From Liolophura sinensis (Eukaryota; Mollusca; Polyplacophora; Chitonida; Chitonidae), in NCBI RefSeq assembly GCF_032854445.1, contig NC_088300.1:5828001-5892000 (forward strand): a DNA stretch of 64,000 nucleotides. Reading direction: 5' to 3'. Numbering within the stretch: position 1 is the stretch's first letter; every line of letters begins with the position of its first letter. Positions 50,301 to 60,499 of this stretch are shown piece by piece. The notes under the pieces were generated by a model, which did no database searches, was not told the DNA's origin, and saw nothing but the letters and a program-made list of their open reading frames with translations. The translations under genes and the position numbers were made by a program.

Positions 50301-53300
50301 AGTATGTACATTTCAGGTTGCTTGACATATGGTGTGCAATCACCCCCATCTAGTGTCCCATCTGGTTTACTTAGGCTCAGTTCAGCTTTGAGAGCGGACG
50401 AGGACAGGTTGCATGTACGTGACAAGAAATGTTAGGAGACCATAAAGATATGAAATTGATGGCCAAAAAGTTAGAAAGAATAAGCGGTGTTGTGTGTTGC
50501 TTTCTTTACAAAATTCATGGCGTACGGTTTCGTAGTTACTTTTCTGTGCGGCATCCTAATACCCGTCTCTTCCTCACGTTCATGTAAGGTCTTAAACTGG
50601 AAACCCTTATATTTCTTTAACTATTGAATTTGTAACATGTTGTGGGCTCGTCATGTCTCAAGGTACATATGTGGGTAGACATTTTTCGTATATTTGGCCA
50701 TGGCTTTGGAGTTATATTCCTGATAGGGAAATGTCGTCGGTATTATTGAGTATTACCCATCATGCATTGCTTATAGGGCTGGCTTTATATGCAAACATTG
50801 AAAATTGTCCGTTGATGGCTGTGGAGAGGACGGGGAGTTGTTCATTTCTCGGTTTGAGTGACAGGCGGCCGACCTATGGGGCGGGTTGCCTGCAGCACAT
50901 ATATAGTAATACACATATACCCCCAAAATTTATGTTAACTGTACAGGCTTACATTTCTATTTCTGAAGTAAGGTGGTGTCATTTAAACATCTAGCGAGAA
51001 AACTATAGATCGTAGCTGAAATCCATTGGCATGCTTCAGGAACTACATGTCTTGGGCTACAATTTGATGCAAGTCTCAAATTTTTAGCTTCCGTAGTTCT
51101 CGAGTTACAGACAATTGAAATTACTTTAACGAAAAAGTCTTTGGCCATATCTCAAAAAGTTATAAAGATAGGCAAAAACTGAAGTAGATTCGGAATCAGC
51201 GTGGCCAAATACACCGAATACATGAAAACATTATCAAACTTAGACACTTTTTATGACGTCATAGCTTCGACGAATGCCGAGCTTCCAAAATTTTCAATGC
51301 ATGTCCATGATATTTTTAAACTTGTTCTAACTGGGATCACTCCAAAAGTATATCAAATTTCAAAAGAATCCGTTGGTTGGTTCTTGAGAAGAAGTTTTTA
51401 AAAAGTTTTGATCAAAATCCAAGACGGCCGCAATGTCACGTGACTAAAGTTAATAAAAAACAGCCAAAATTTGTCTCGTGACCTTGTTCCTAAAATCACC
51501 AAATTTCAACAACATCTAATGAAAACTTTTCTTTTTACAGCTAGTAAAGCTTTCAAAAAAAAAAACGGAAGAAAAATTCGAACCGCATATCATTTGTCAT
51601 TCTGGATTATGTTAAGTAGCAACTGTATTTGATTTGCGAGTTATTTCAACATTGCTAGTAGGTTTTGAACCTAAGGCTGCCAAATATTATGTGCCAAAAA
51701 AGGAAGAAAGTAAGAATGGCAAGGAGTAGATTGGATTTGAACTCCAGGCTGTTAGGACTGGTAGTCTGGTGTCTAATAATTTCATGGTATTTGAAGAAAA
51801 AAAAAACCAAGACTGGCAGGAATGAACTGGATTTGAACCGGTGACTGTTAGGTTTACCGATGTTCACTGGGACTATGGTGAAAGACAGCGAAAAGAAAAA
51901 AAAACATTGCTCTCAAATAGCAGTGCTGGGCTACATGTACAGAGAGATGTGTTCCTTTCATCTAGTGCTCCCGTCGCCCAACAGAATTAGAATACGCGCC
52001 CTGTAGCCAGCACTCTACAGTGAACGGGTTTCATGCAGTTGGGACACCTGTTGAAATCATTCGGATTTTTATTATTTTTCTTCCGTTTTCAGGAAAGCTT
52101 TTTGAAAGCTTTAAGAGATGTAAAAGTTTTAATTGAATGTTGTTGAGATGTTTGCACGTAAAGCCAGCCTGTTCGCAATGCATCATGGATAATTCATAAC
52201 AAATCCGACGGCATTCCCCATACCACCGTGCTATCAGAAATATAAGTCCAAAGCCATAGCCAAATGTCTATTCACACATGTACCTTGAGTCATGACGAGC
52301 CCAAAACATGTTACTCTTATTAGGTCAAATTCAACCGTTAAGAAATATCTTGGTTACCAGTTTCTATTCAGGTCTTGACCTTTCATGCCCGTACTGAAAA
52401 GGCGGGCTTTAGGATGCTTTGGAGTGGGAATCTTTTGTAAAGAAAACAACATACAACAAACTGAACTTAAACCAGGCAAACCAGACAGGACACTAGAGTG
52501 GGGTGACTGCACAGCATATGTCGAGCAACCTGAAATGTATATACTTAACCGGGTGCGGTGATCGCCAAGGCATAGCTTGATCAAGACGCAGTAGTGGTTT
52601 TCAGCACTAGACGCATTGTATATTATATCTGTGTGTGGGGTTCAAATCCAGTTGATTATTTTTCATCTTTGTCATATTTTTCTCCAACGTAATTTTGTAC
52701 ATGCAGGTTGAATGTGTTGAATTTTCCATTGTCTATGTACTTTGGCAGTTCAATGAAGCTATTCGTTATACTTTCATAGTGTCATCTTATTTGCCATTTA
52801 ATTGGGCCATGATACTTGGCCACCGGCCAGCGGTTAGGAACGTAACAGCTTTAAATGGACCTTGACGCTTGGCCACCTGTATTTCCATAAGGGACGTAAC
52901 AGCAGCTTTAATTGTGAACTTAAAATTGAAATGAAATCTTATGGAACACATTTAAAATCCTGAATCATTCTGAAGATTTATTCCTAAGTGTATGATACTG
53001 TCCGACAAAACATCCACCTCTGCTTTTTCGTGCTCAAGCATATATACAAGTCCGTGCAAGGTTCTTTGCTGTTTTGCGTCCAAAAAGCCAGATGCCGGCA
53101 TCTGCCCCGATAGCTCAATCCGTACACACTTACATGTAGTCCGTGTAGTATCCAACAATGCCGAGAGTTTTTGTTTGCCTTAGGTGTAACGGCGACGTCA
53201 AAATGATTTTGGCAATAGTTTTGTTCTGGTGGGTAGCTAGTGAATAGCGTTGTGCTGTTTTGGCCAGGTTTTTTTTTTTTTACATTTTTTTTAATCCGTA

Positions 53301-55045
53301 AAGCTATGTAGGCCGTATTCATCAAAACTTTATAGCCTACACTGCTGAAAGTGATACAGGTAACTAAAAAAATAAAAAGAAAATAATAAAAAAACTTGAA
53401 AACTATGGCATCCATTCCACTTGGATAAGCTGTTTCTGACCAGTCAAATACGAGAATGTGCTATAGGTGATTGGGACGTGGCTTGAAGGAATCTCACTGA
53501 GTGGGAAAACTTAATGACCATGTATAACAAGATAGGGTCACAATCTCGAAGGGTGTAGAGTCGATTATAATTCAGGATGGGTAGCGAATGTAACTGTGTG
53601 ACTGAGAGCTACACAGCACTGTGTATGGTATGGTAAACCGTAACTATATACAGTGATAGTTTACTGTAATGCCAAGCAGAAAGTTTTGCTGACTATTTTT
53701 GATGTCTTTCAGTTCAGTTCACCTCTGCGAACATAGACGCTTAAGACCTCTGTGAACTGTGTAGCACCTCTTCAGCAGGGTAACATGTTCAGGGAATTCT
53801 TATGTATACCCAGAGGGTAGAGAAGATTAAGTCTGACAACATGACCTGCACGACTGAGACGGTCCTACGGCAAACAAAGTAGTACCCGCTGTTTTGCAAC
53901 GTTGATGACGTGGCCGGTATACTTCAGAAAACAGCACGAGGAACCTAACAGGTAGCTTCAAACTATTCAGTATTGCTTGAGCTCGATGACTGTCTGAATG
54001 TCAAGATAATAGTAGATACCTGAAGAACTGCATGGAAAACGTATGTGGTGTCATAAGGATGAAACTTTTCTGCTCAAATATAGGACTGCAGACACAGTGT
54101 GATGAAGAACTTTGTAAAACATGTATTGGGCTAATTATACACATTTACTAGGACGAGTCCTGAAAGCCACGAAGCAAAAAATATTAAGGGTATTAGGATG
54201 GATCATCAACTGGAGAAGAAGATATGGCCCTGGGATCACGAAGCGATCTTAAACTTAAGCCAAAATTTCAATCATTAAACTTAGTATGTTCCTTTATGTT
54301 TAGCTGAAATTTTTTTACAATAACTTACCCAGAGTTTACGTTGTCAAGGAAATATTTTGATCTTGTTACGTTAGAAATAACAATTTTAAAGTGATTTGAA
54401 ATTTTGGCTTAAGTGTAAGATCGTCTTTTGATCCCATGGCCTGGGCCTGGTTACGCAAGGCGCTCTTAACGTTACGTTCACTTAACTACCACGGCAACCA
54501 GTACTGTGGGCATTACGTCGTCAGGGTAGTTGCGATCTCCTAACGTCAAGAGAGCTTCGTGAAACTGAACCCAGCTGGTCTCCAATGATTTATGACAGAA
54601 TATTGCGGATGAAAAGCCTGGTTTGTCTCACTGTAAGGTACATATACAGCAGACAGACCGGAATGTCCAAGGTTATCTAAGCTTATCACATTGTGCTTCC
54701 GGAGTTTTGTATAGCCTTGGTTATACATCTTGAAAAGAGTTGGAACAGTTTCCATCTTATGACGAACTGGCTGTGATGAACTTACCAGCTCAACTCTACA
54801 CATGACATCACAGACAATTACACCCAGAATGTGAGATTCGGGACTTCAGTTTAAAATGCCCCTTACGGTGTCACTTACCCTTTAACTGCAGCGCTGGTGA
54901 AGGTACCTCCCTGGTCACAAGACCTCTTCACTCGGTTCGGGGGAGCCACTGGCGATCTATTCGCCACGAAGTATCCAATGATAACTCCAGAACCAAGGCA
55001 AAGCATGGCCAAAACGCTCGCTATGGCAATCACCAGCTTCTGCAT
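30772..55045 (-). CDS. CBM9-like type II membrane protein, paralogue B, 12 exons
   Basis: Exons in transcript order are 55045-54879, 44298-44123, 42133-41996, 37224-37202, 36881-36850, 36092-36035, 35497-35401, 34842-34728, 34370-34328, 33563-33493, 32402-32294 and 30993-30772. They join into 416 aa. Exons 3-11 match those of paralogue A in length and phase. The N-terminus MQKLVIAIASVLAML...GVIIGYFVAN is a membrane anchor. A cysteine-rich linker (LDTCIAGCREGACQADSCEI) leads into the CBM9-like domain: RTYVAYHLQGKTINLDGRID, DSRVKIRWDNTNLYVAAFLQ, WQDNAFELYVDTDGSTH, VNALKTTWDLLLTKAYIDGG, SVEIALPFTQLRW and WWSWQPHGAVSLHLPDRWG. It ends GHIRADRYLWFGDR plus a short tail. Linker and domain should be lumenal or extracellular. 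The ligand is unknown, and a catalytic role is not indicated. Introns 1-3 are greatly enlarged by repeats. Confidence 0.88.
32700..32897 (-). mobile_element. SINE, head-truncated and diverged
   Basis: The tail (TTTATTTAATTGGTGTGATA), body (ATGCTCATGTTGCTGACAGA) and GAGCTGGACT are present with several changes. It lies in intron 10 of gene B. Confidence 0.85.
33013..33212 (+). mobile_element. SINE, head-truncated, with long ATAA tail
   Basis: It begins at GTGGTCGCTGTGAGTTCAAG, lacks the A-box end and has a shortened centre. It ends in about eight AAAT units. It lies tail-out next to the - strand copy at 32700-32897, so the two are in opposite orientation about 115 bp apart. Confidence 0.88.
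33828..34093 (-). mobile_element. full-length SINE with a 13-bp target duplication
   Basis: A complete, little-diverged copy lies between perfect 13-bp direct repeats TCTATTCTGTAAA (33815-33827 and 34094-34106). This marks a recent insertion by target-primed reverse transcription. It lies in intron 9 of gene B, antisense in sequence terms to the SINE's own promoter (SINE on the - strand like the gene). Confidence 0.96.
37291..41020. repeat. 39-bp minisatellite, about 95 copies, 3.7 kb
   Basis: The unit is near GTTATGGATGTTTTAGACAA plus GGTGGTGAGATGTGACTGG. There are four main variants at the second half: GTTGAGATG, GGTGAGATG, GGGGCCACG and GGTGCCATG. Because 39 is a multiple of three and the unit lacks stops in one frame on each strand, frames of several hundred codons run through it in both directions; these are not taken as genes. 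About 19 units hold CACGTG. The array fills most of intron 3 of gene B, just upstream (transcript sense) of the 23-bp exon 4. Confidence 0.97.
42205..43930. repeat. 29-bp minisatellite, about 59 copies
   Basis: The unit is near CATTCAGAGTACCAACAAGC plus TCAGGTTCC. Variants replace CAACAAGC with CAATTAGC, and some units are shortened (CCCATTAGCTCAGGTT). It starts about 70 bp upstream (transcript sense) of exon 3 of gene B, in intron 2, and runs to within 200 bp of exon 2. Confidence 0.96.
44408..44995. mobile_element. palindromic element (hairpin), about 590 bp
   Basis: The left half from AAGGAGAAGAAAACATAAAA through GTATGGTGGGTATATGGGAC and CAACTTTTGGTATTTATAG is mirrored by the right half (CAAAAGTTGGTCCAAAATAC and CCACCATACAAAAATTATTT, ending near ATAAGAATAACAAAG in complement). 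The similarity continues almost to the centre at about 44700. It has no coding capacity. It lies in intron 1 of gene B and fits a foldback or MITE-type element. Confidence 0.8.
45899..46080 (-). other. acidic low-complexity open frame, not placed in gene B
   Basis: It reads an Asp/Asn/Thr-rich stretch (TNGDTDNDDSDNDDTGNC) after an AG acceptor-like site. Its reading frame does not fit the phase 2 intron between exons 1 and 2 of gene B: joining it would give an early stop. It may be chance or a non-coding repeat of GATAAC-like units. Confidence 0.3.
47319..47371. repeat. TA dinucleotide microsatellite
   Basis: About 26 uninterrupted TA units. Confidence 0.97.
48001..48030. repeat. CATA tetranucleotide microsatellite
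   Basis: Six CATA units in a row (ACATACATACATACATACAT). Confidence 0.9.
48706..49165 (+). mobile_element. SINE split by about 210 bp of other sequence
   Basis: A degenerate head (GGGGTGCCTCCGTGAACTAT) and body run to GATGCAGGCCGCTGCCGTTG at about 48916. The tail resumes at about 49129 (AAATATTCTTGGGCACGGCG). The sequence between is unrelated to the SINE and unidentified. Confidence 0.8.
49448..49704 (-). mobile_element. SINE, near full length
   Basis: Tail, body and head (CTAGCGCGCTAACCAACTGA plus GCCAT) are present, with a small deletion near the B box (CTTGAACAGCGACCGC). Confidence 0.9.
49705..49795 (-). mobile_element. second SINE fragment directly abutting the first
   Basis: Immediately after the head of the previous copy the sequence restarts at TACTCAAGAATATGTTACTT and continues to GACAGAGCCTGGTGGAAGCA, the 3' half of the same SINE. 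The first copy appears to have inserted into this older one. Confidence 0.75.
49949..52909. mobile_element. 3-kb foldback element with long imperfect inverted repeats
   Basis: The left arm begins AAAGCTACGTTAGTTACGTT and the right arm ends in the complement, near GGGACGTAACAGCAGCTTT. Further mirrored pairs in order are GCCAAGCATCAAGGCCCAAT (about 49989) with 52803-52825, CAACTGGATTTGAACCC (50189) with 52632-52648, CAGGTTGCTTGACATATGG (50315) with about 52517-52535, and TCATGTCTCAAGGTACATAT (50651) with about 52277-52296. ACGGAAGAAAAATTCG (51567) pairs with 52075-52095. The left arm holds about 700 bp (50810-51490) absent from the right. No transposase was recognised. It lies in intron 1 of gene B. 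Confidence 0.85.
52910..54224. other. intron 1 of gene B, nothing recognised
   Basis: No exon, known repeat or tRNA-like element was recognised, apart from a poly-T stretch at about 53270-53292. Confidence 0.45.
54225..54441. mobile_element. MITE with about 46-bp terminal inverted repeats
   Basis: The left end GGCCCTGGGATCACGAAGCG, then ATCTTAAACTTAAGCCAAAA and TTTCAA, is mirrored at 54396-54441 with few mismatches. It is 217 bp long and has no coding capacity. It lies in intron 1 of gene B, about 440 bp downstream of exon 1. Confidence 0.88.
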
Positions 55046-55544
55046 TTTGGAAGAATTTGATTAACGAGACTACTTGTATACCTGTCTGGTTGTACTCTGG
55101 GGTGGCAGCTTAGTGCTCTGACACCCGAGTCCACCGTTACTCCTTTTGTGCTCGTCACTAGAGGCAGGACTAACATCGTCAGACAATGTTTACCTAAACC
55201 TTCCATTTCAGTCTTGAGACATACATGGTACACATGCTGACCTAAGTCAACAGAAAGTCGAAAAAGCCTAATTATATGAAGTAAGGCCTATACGAAACAT
55301 AGAAATGTCACGTGACCCAGTGAGGGAATTATTGTGAAAAGTATTATTTAAACACGAGACGATGCAATTTATCTGCACACGACACTTATGTGTGAAGACA
55401 AGTCTAGCTGTATTTACCCCAGCACGTTCACGGTTGAGTATCAAAGCTGTGCATAGACACTTGTGGAAGTGTTTAATCAAGCCATTTGGCTTACGAACAA
55501 GCGTGGAACAAACAGGGATTCAGCCTCTGAGTTCCCAGGTACCT

Positions 55545-56240
55545 CCCTGAAACACGCAAGTTTACGATATCACAGAACAAGCTGGCACCGGCAATTCAGT
55601 TGATGATGTTACAAACCACACAGTGGTTCACGAATCTGGAACACGCAGGTTTACGATATCACAGAACAAGCTGGCACCGGCAATTCGGTTGATGATATTA
55701 CAAACCACACAGTGGTTCACGAGTCTGGAACACGCAGGTTTACGATATCGTGGAACAGGCATGTAGGGACTAGCCATTGAGTCAACGTTATGGTGGAAGA
55801 CGCAGGTTTACGATATCGTGGAAGAAACATACAAGCCACTGAGTTCACGATAATCTGAAACACGCAAGTTTACGATATCACAGAACAAGCTGGCACCGGC
55901 GATTCGGTTGATGATATTACAAACCACACAGTGGTTCACGAGTCTGGAACACGCAGGTTTACGATATCGTGGAAAAGGCATGTAGGGACCAGCCATTGAG
56001 TCAACGTTATGGTGGAAGACGCAGGTTTACGATATCGTGGAAGAAACATACAAGCCACTGAGTTCACGATAATCTGAAACACGACAAGTTTACGATATCA
56101 CAGAACAAGCTAGCATCGGCGATTCGGTTGACGATAATACAAACCACACAGTGGTTCACGAGTCTGGAACACGCAGGTTTACGATATCACAAAACAAGTT
56201 GGCATCGGCGATTCGGTTGACGATATTACAAACCACACAG
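55545..56240. repeat. about 90-bp tandem repeat with higher-order structure
   Basis: Units contain ACGCAGGTTTACGATATCAC, AGAACAAGCTGGCACCGGCG and ACAAACCACACAGTGGTTCA. A larger block of about 220 bp (including GGGACTAGCCATTGAGTCAA and CATACAAGCCACTGAGTTCA) is itself repeated. The array lies about 500 bp upstream of the 54879-55045 first exon, between it and the alternative first exon. Confidence 0.9.
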
Positions 56241-56689
56241 TGATCAACCATTCGGTTCTCAGTATTATGACAGACACAGGCATATGTCATTGAGTTCGCC
56301 ATGCTCTGAAATACGGATACATCAGGCATTCTGTTTACGACATCCGGTTTACGATGCCCTATGGGCTGTCGTAAAGAATTATGCTGTATCACGAACAGCA
56401 AATCAAAATATTTATGCATCAGCTCTACTTACGTGATGTACACAAAGGAGACGTGGACAACTGGTGGTGTAACGTTTTGACCTATGCCTCCGTCAGCCTT
56501 TTGTTTTTCATTGTAGCATGATTAGCTGAAGCATACATTGTATACTCAACCTGTCAAGCCATTAGAGATCTTCGCATATGTGAAAGTGTGGGGTACAGGA
56601 TCTGGTTCACTTGCAAATTGCGCGACCTTGACGTGCGAGGAAGGGGTTCAACTCCAGCACTGGACATTTTCGAGAAACCCCGGTTCCGT

Positions 56690-57140
56690 TTTCCAATATT
56701 TTAGCTGTTTTCATTCCTCATGTATTGAAGGCTACAAGCTATCATACTGTCTTCGCTGTTTCGTCGTTAATGTGTTAGAGCTACCAATTATCATAGTGTT
56801 TTCGCTGTTTCCTCGTTTACGTCTTAGAGATTACTAAATATCATACTCTCTTGGGCGTTTCAACGTTTACACGTTAGAAGCTACCAGTTATCATGGTTGT
56901 TTTCGCTGTTGCAGTATTTACATGCGGGAGGCTACCAATTATCATACTGCCTTCGCTGTTTAATGGTTTACTGGTTAGAGATTACCACTGGACATAGTTT
57001 CATTGATTACATGTTAAAGATTACCAATTATCATACTGTCTTCGCTGTTTCATTCTTTAGGTGTTATTAATTACCAAATGACATAAAGTCTTCACTGTTT
57101 TATTGTTTACGTGTTAGAGATTACTCCTTCATTATTACTG
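56690..57140. repeat. about 50-bp degenerate tandem repeat
   Basis: Units contain TTACCAATTATCATACTGTC, TTCGCTGTTTCATTGTTTAC and GTGTTAGAGA. About eight copies, several with small deletions. Confidence 0.8.
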
Positions 57141-57604
57141 TAATGACAAATCCACGCCATTCAAACAGCATTGACTAAAAGCATCATTTCTTGTTCGAAA
57201 ATATTAAATACTTTAAACTCCTCGATCTCAAGGGTTGAAGCAAATGGAAAGATTTATTGAATAATTAAAGTGATTCACTGAATATTTTTCACTGAACTCA
57301 ATTATTCATTAAATTATACTTGTATATTGACAGGGAGAAGGTTACAGTACATCGTAACGTTTGCATTGAATATGCTGCTATATATGCAATAAGACATGCC
57401 CAAATAATTGATTCCCATATTACAACATTTGTTTTCGTAATCATTTGGTTATCGGTATGTAGATGTATCAAGTGCACGTGTTCTGTCCGTAGAAATCGAG
57501 AAATGGATACTGAAAGAAAGGTTTGTATCCTACTTTAGTTCGTAATATTAATTAATAAATAGTCCAGGACTCAGTGCAACTTTCGTTTACCTGTATATAT
57601 GGTA
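57141..57604. repeat. duplicated segment, copy 1 (empty site for the LINE)
   Basis: Homologous to 59455-59497 plus 63432-63842. It holds an open frame of 72 codons (57320-57538, MYIDREKVTVHRNVCIEYAA...) that is also open in the other copy. Nothing about the frame identifies a protein family. Confidence 0.85.
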
Positions 57605-57728
57605 TTAAAGGTGATCGTCACAAGCACACCCACACATGTACACTGTGTTTGTTGTTCTTCCTCGCGTTGGGTCACTCTACCTTACAGCAAACATTGGGCT
57701 GTTAAAACAATAGATGACAATAGCTTAC

Positions 57729-57874
57729 CTGTCTGAAGGTTTGTCGGACACATCACACGGATTTTCCCGAGAGGTATCCGGCGAGCGGTCGATGGCAAAG
57801 TAACCAATGAGGATGCCCAATCCAACACAGATGGCTGCCACTATCAACGTGACAAGAATGGTCGATTTGTCCAT
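57729..57874 (-). CDS. alternative first exon of gene B, or remnant of a third paralogue
   Basis: It starts ATGGACAAATCGACC and encodes MDKSTILVTLIVAAICVGLG, then ILIGYFAIDRSP and a short linker with one cysteine. It ends at a consensus donor (GTAAGC) after two bases of a codon. That is the same design and the same phase 2 exit as the first exons of A (27889-28058) and B (54879-55045). Joined to exon 2 of gene B it would give 409 aa with a different anchor. No other CBM9 exons lie between it and 55045. So it is either an alternative promoter and first exon of B or what remains of another gene copy. Confidence 0.72.
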
Positions 57875-59454
57875 GGTGCGAAGATAAGTCAAATACGACG
57901 TATGTACCCGGGTTCTCTACACAGATTTCACACTGTCGTTTAAACGGGTGACTGAAAACGTGTCTCCGTCGCTGATCTTTCAACCGTGCATATGCTTAAT
58001 CTATTTATGGCGAGGCAGTTCAAATGCGTCAACACAGGAATACAGACACAACCTACAGCGTACTGTGTGGAGTATAAAATGTAGAACTAGTATAAGATGT
58101 GGCGCTAATGAGATAGCCATCTACCCAAACACGAGACTCTGCTGTGTTAGCCTACAGAAGTTGTGTCCCTAGACTGACAAATATTACGTACACGTGCTAT
58201 ATACATTATAGATTTGGGGTTCATTCGACTTACACAGCCGTATGGACATTTCACCGTGTTTTGATAAAAAAAAATATCCATCTTCAAGCTTGTGATGAAG
58301 ATGGCCTATACTGCACATTTTCGCACACATTTAGTTTTCCCGATCGCTTCCTATACTTTACACTTGTACTTGGTTTCCGTTGAAATACCGATACACGCTA
58401 TGTGAGTTTTAAGGTTATCATAACCTTAAAAAAAGTATCAAGAACAAAAATAATTCTTACAGATGTTTAATCCTGACGTCAATCAGTACTGGACAGTGTG
58501 TTTATTTAATAATTTCGAGCAGTTTTTAGACTTGACCTACTTCTAAGCTAATCCCATTGGTCAGTTACAGCACAACTACCAAACTAAACAAAAAGTACAA
58601 TATACCTAAAACTTGCAAGTGAAATTTCATTCAAAGATCATTAGCCTATTTTCAGAAAAACATGGTTAAGTTTATCAATAGAATTCAAAATAGCACCCGA
58701 ATCGCGTGACTGGCCAAACAGCAGAACAACGTCAAAGGCTACTTGGTGTGTTCGCTATTAAAATTGCCAGGTTTGTTTTTCTACCTTTAGCGGTTTTGGA
58801 AATATTGCAATTTTACGAGCTGACTATGAATAAAAATAACAAGTTTTTAAACGCATTTTAATGGCTAAACTGTCAGTCGTAGCTCTGTGGTCTTACAGTC
58901 AAAAATGAAGATCTGTGGATGATCTATAGACTGACCAATTTTCAGCTTCATAGCTATTACGGTGGCCAATCAGGTGACATTTGAAAAATGACATTAAAAT
59001 GAGCTATAATTGCAATTATAAACTATACATTGCAGGAAAAAACTAAAACCACGGTTGTTTTCAGCAGACCAAATTACATCTAATTGCTATCCCGTTTCTT
59101 CAAAATTCAAGCACAGGTCATCACGCGACTAAATCGACCAATAGTGAGCTTCCACATTTCTCCACCGATTTGCATAAAACTTTCAATCCTGATACCCCCA
59201 GTAGTCTTGTACATGCGTATCAATTTTCAATGGAATCGGATCAGCGGTTCTGGAGAAGAAGTTTTCTTCAGATTTCCATACTTCTCCAATATGGCCAAAA
59301 AGTGGTCACAGGTGGGTAAAATTTTATACTCCAGCAGGTAGCCCGGCGATTTGGTAATGAACATGTGTAGAAAGTTAACAGCTGTGAGACGCAGTTTTCT
59401 CGCAAAACGAGAAAAACAGTTGTGGGAGAAGAAAAATCATGTGAACGAGAACAA
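57875..59454. other. upstream of the alternative first exon; unassigned
   Basis: A presumptive promoter region lies next to 57874. A stretch at about 59140-59315 (AATCGGATCAGCGGTTCTGG and AGAAGAAGTTTTCTTC) is loosely related to 51290-51450 inside the foldback element. No gene was recognised. Confidence 0.4.
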
Positions 59455-59497
59455 AAGTCCTCGCCATTCAAACAGCATTGACTAATTGCATCATTTC
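59455..59497. repeat. duplicated segment, copy 2, left part
   Basis: TCGCCATTCAAACAGCATTG and the bases after it match 57150 onward. The match stops where the LINE begins and resumes at 63432. Confidence 0.8.
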
Positions 59498-60061
59498 CAG
59501 TTGATTGATTGATTTGATTGATTTTTTATTATCCATGCAATTATAAATATATGCGTTGGATTTTAAGACATCAACAAAATACAGACACAATGTGATAACA
59601 ATAAAGTCTAGAAAGATATAATACATGGAGAGAATAAAACTCAGGTTGAGCTTGTTCTATCGTATGTATAATAAATAACAGCATTGGAAGGGTGAGGCTG
59701 ACATTTTAGTTTGTGTCTAAATAAATTTTTTTCTCTCTAAATATATATGTATTAATTTTACCTCAACTATGCCTTAATTCTTTAACGTAAGAATGAAGAT
59801 TGCGGCTCAGAAAGTAGAAGAGACTGAATGTGCGATTTCGAAGAAACTGATCTTAATGTTAAAGGAAGCCTGTTCCATTTCCTAGGACCGGAAGTTCTGA
59901 ATAAATGATATGATAGATGTCTATCTCACGTGTGATAAGGATTTAAAATTTCATGTTTGATTAAACAGGGCTTTAAACTTACAGGATTAGTGTCTATGGA
60001 ATAAAAGTAAATATGAGTTTGTAGTAGAAAAATATAGATAGTTCGGCAAGAGGTAAGACTT

Positions 60062-60499
60062 TCAGTTCGCAAAAAAGCGGTTGGGTATATGGCAAAGGCG
60101 GCCTGATAAAGTGATTGTTCTAATTGCCCTTTTTTGAACAATGTACAAGGGCTTGAGATGTGTCTGATATACGTTTCCCCATGATATACCGCCGTATAGT
60201 AGATATGGATAAATAAGTGAGTAATAATGGATTAGGAGGGTCTTTTTATTTACAGAGTGTTTAATGTGTGAAATAAGGCCTATATTTCTTGACTGTTTGG
60301 ACCATACGGAGCTTACATGAACAATCAAGGCCAGTTTCTCACGGAAAAATATACCAAGAAATTTGAATTTATCAACTTTTTCAATTTCGTTACCAGAGAT
60401 AACCAAACTGGGAAATGCAGTTATTTTCTTGTTATTGGGTTCGATTAACATATATTTGGTTTTGCAGGTATTCAGAAATAACCAGTTGGCCAGAAACAT
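60062..60499 (-). pseudogene. LINE reverse transcriptase C-terminal part
   Basis: An open frame of 145 codons with the usual late-RT blocks: CKTKYMLIEP, EKVDKFKFLGIFF, HYYSLIYPYLLYGGISWGN and LKPLYIVQKRAIRTI. The upstream catalytic region with the YxDD motif is absent from the adjacent sequence, so the enzyme is not functional. Confidence 0.88.
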
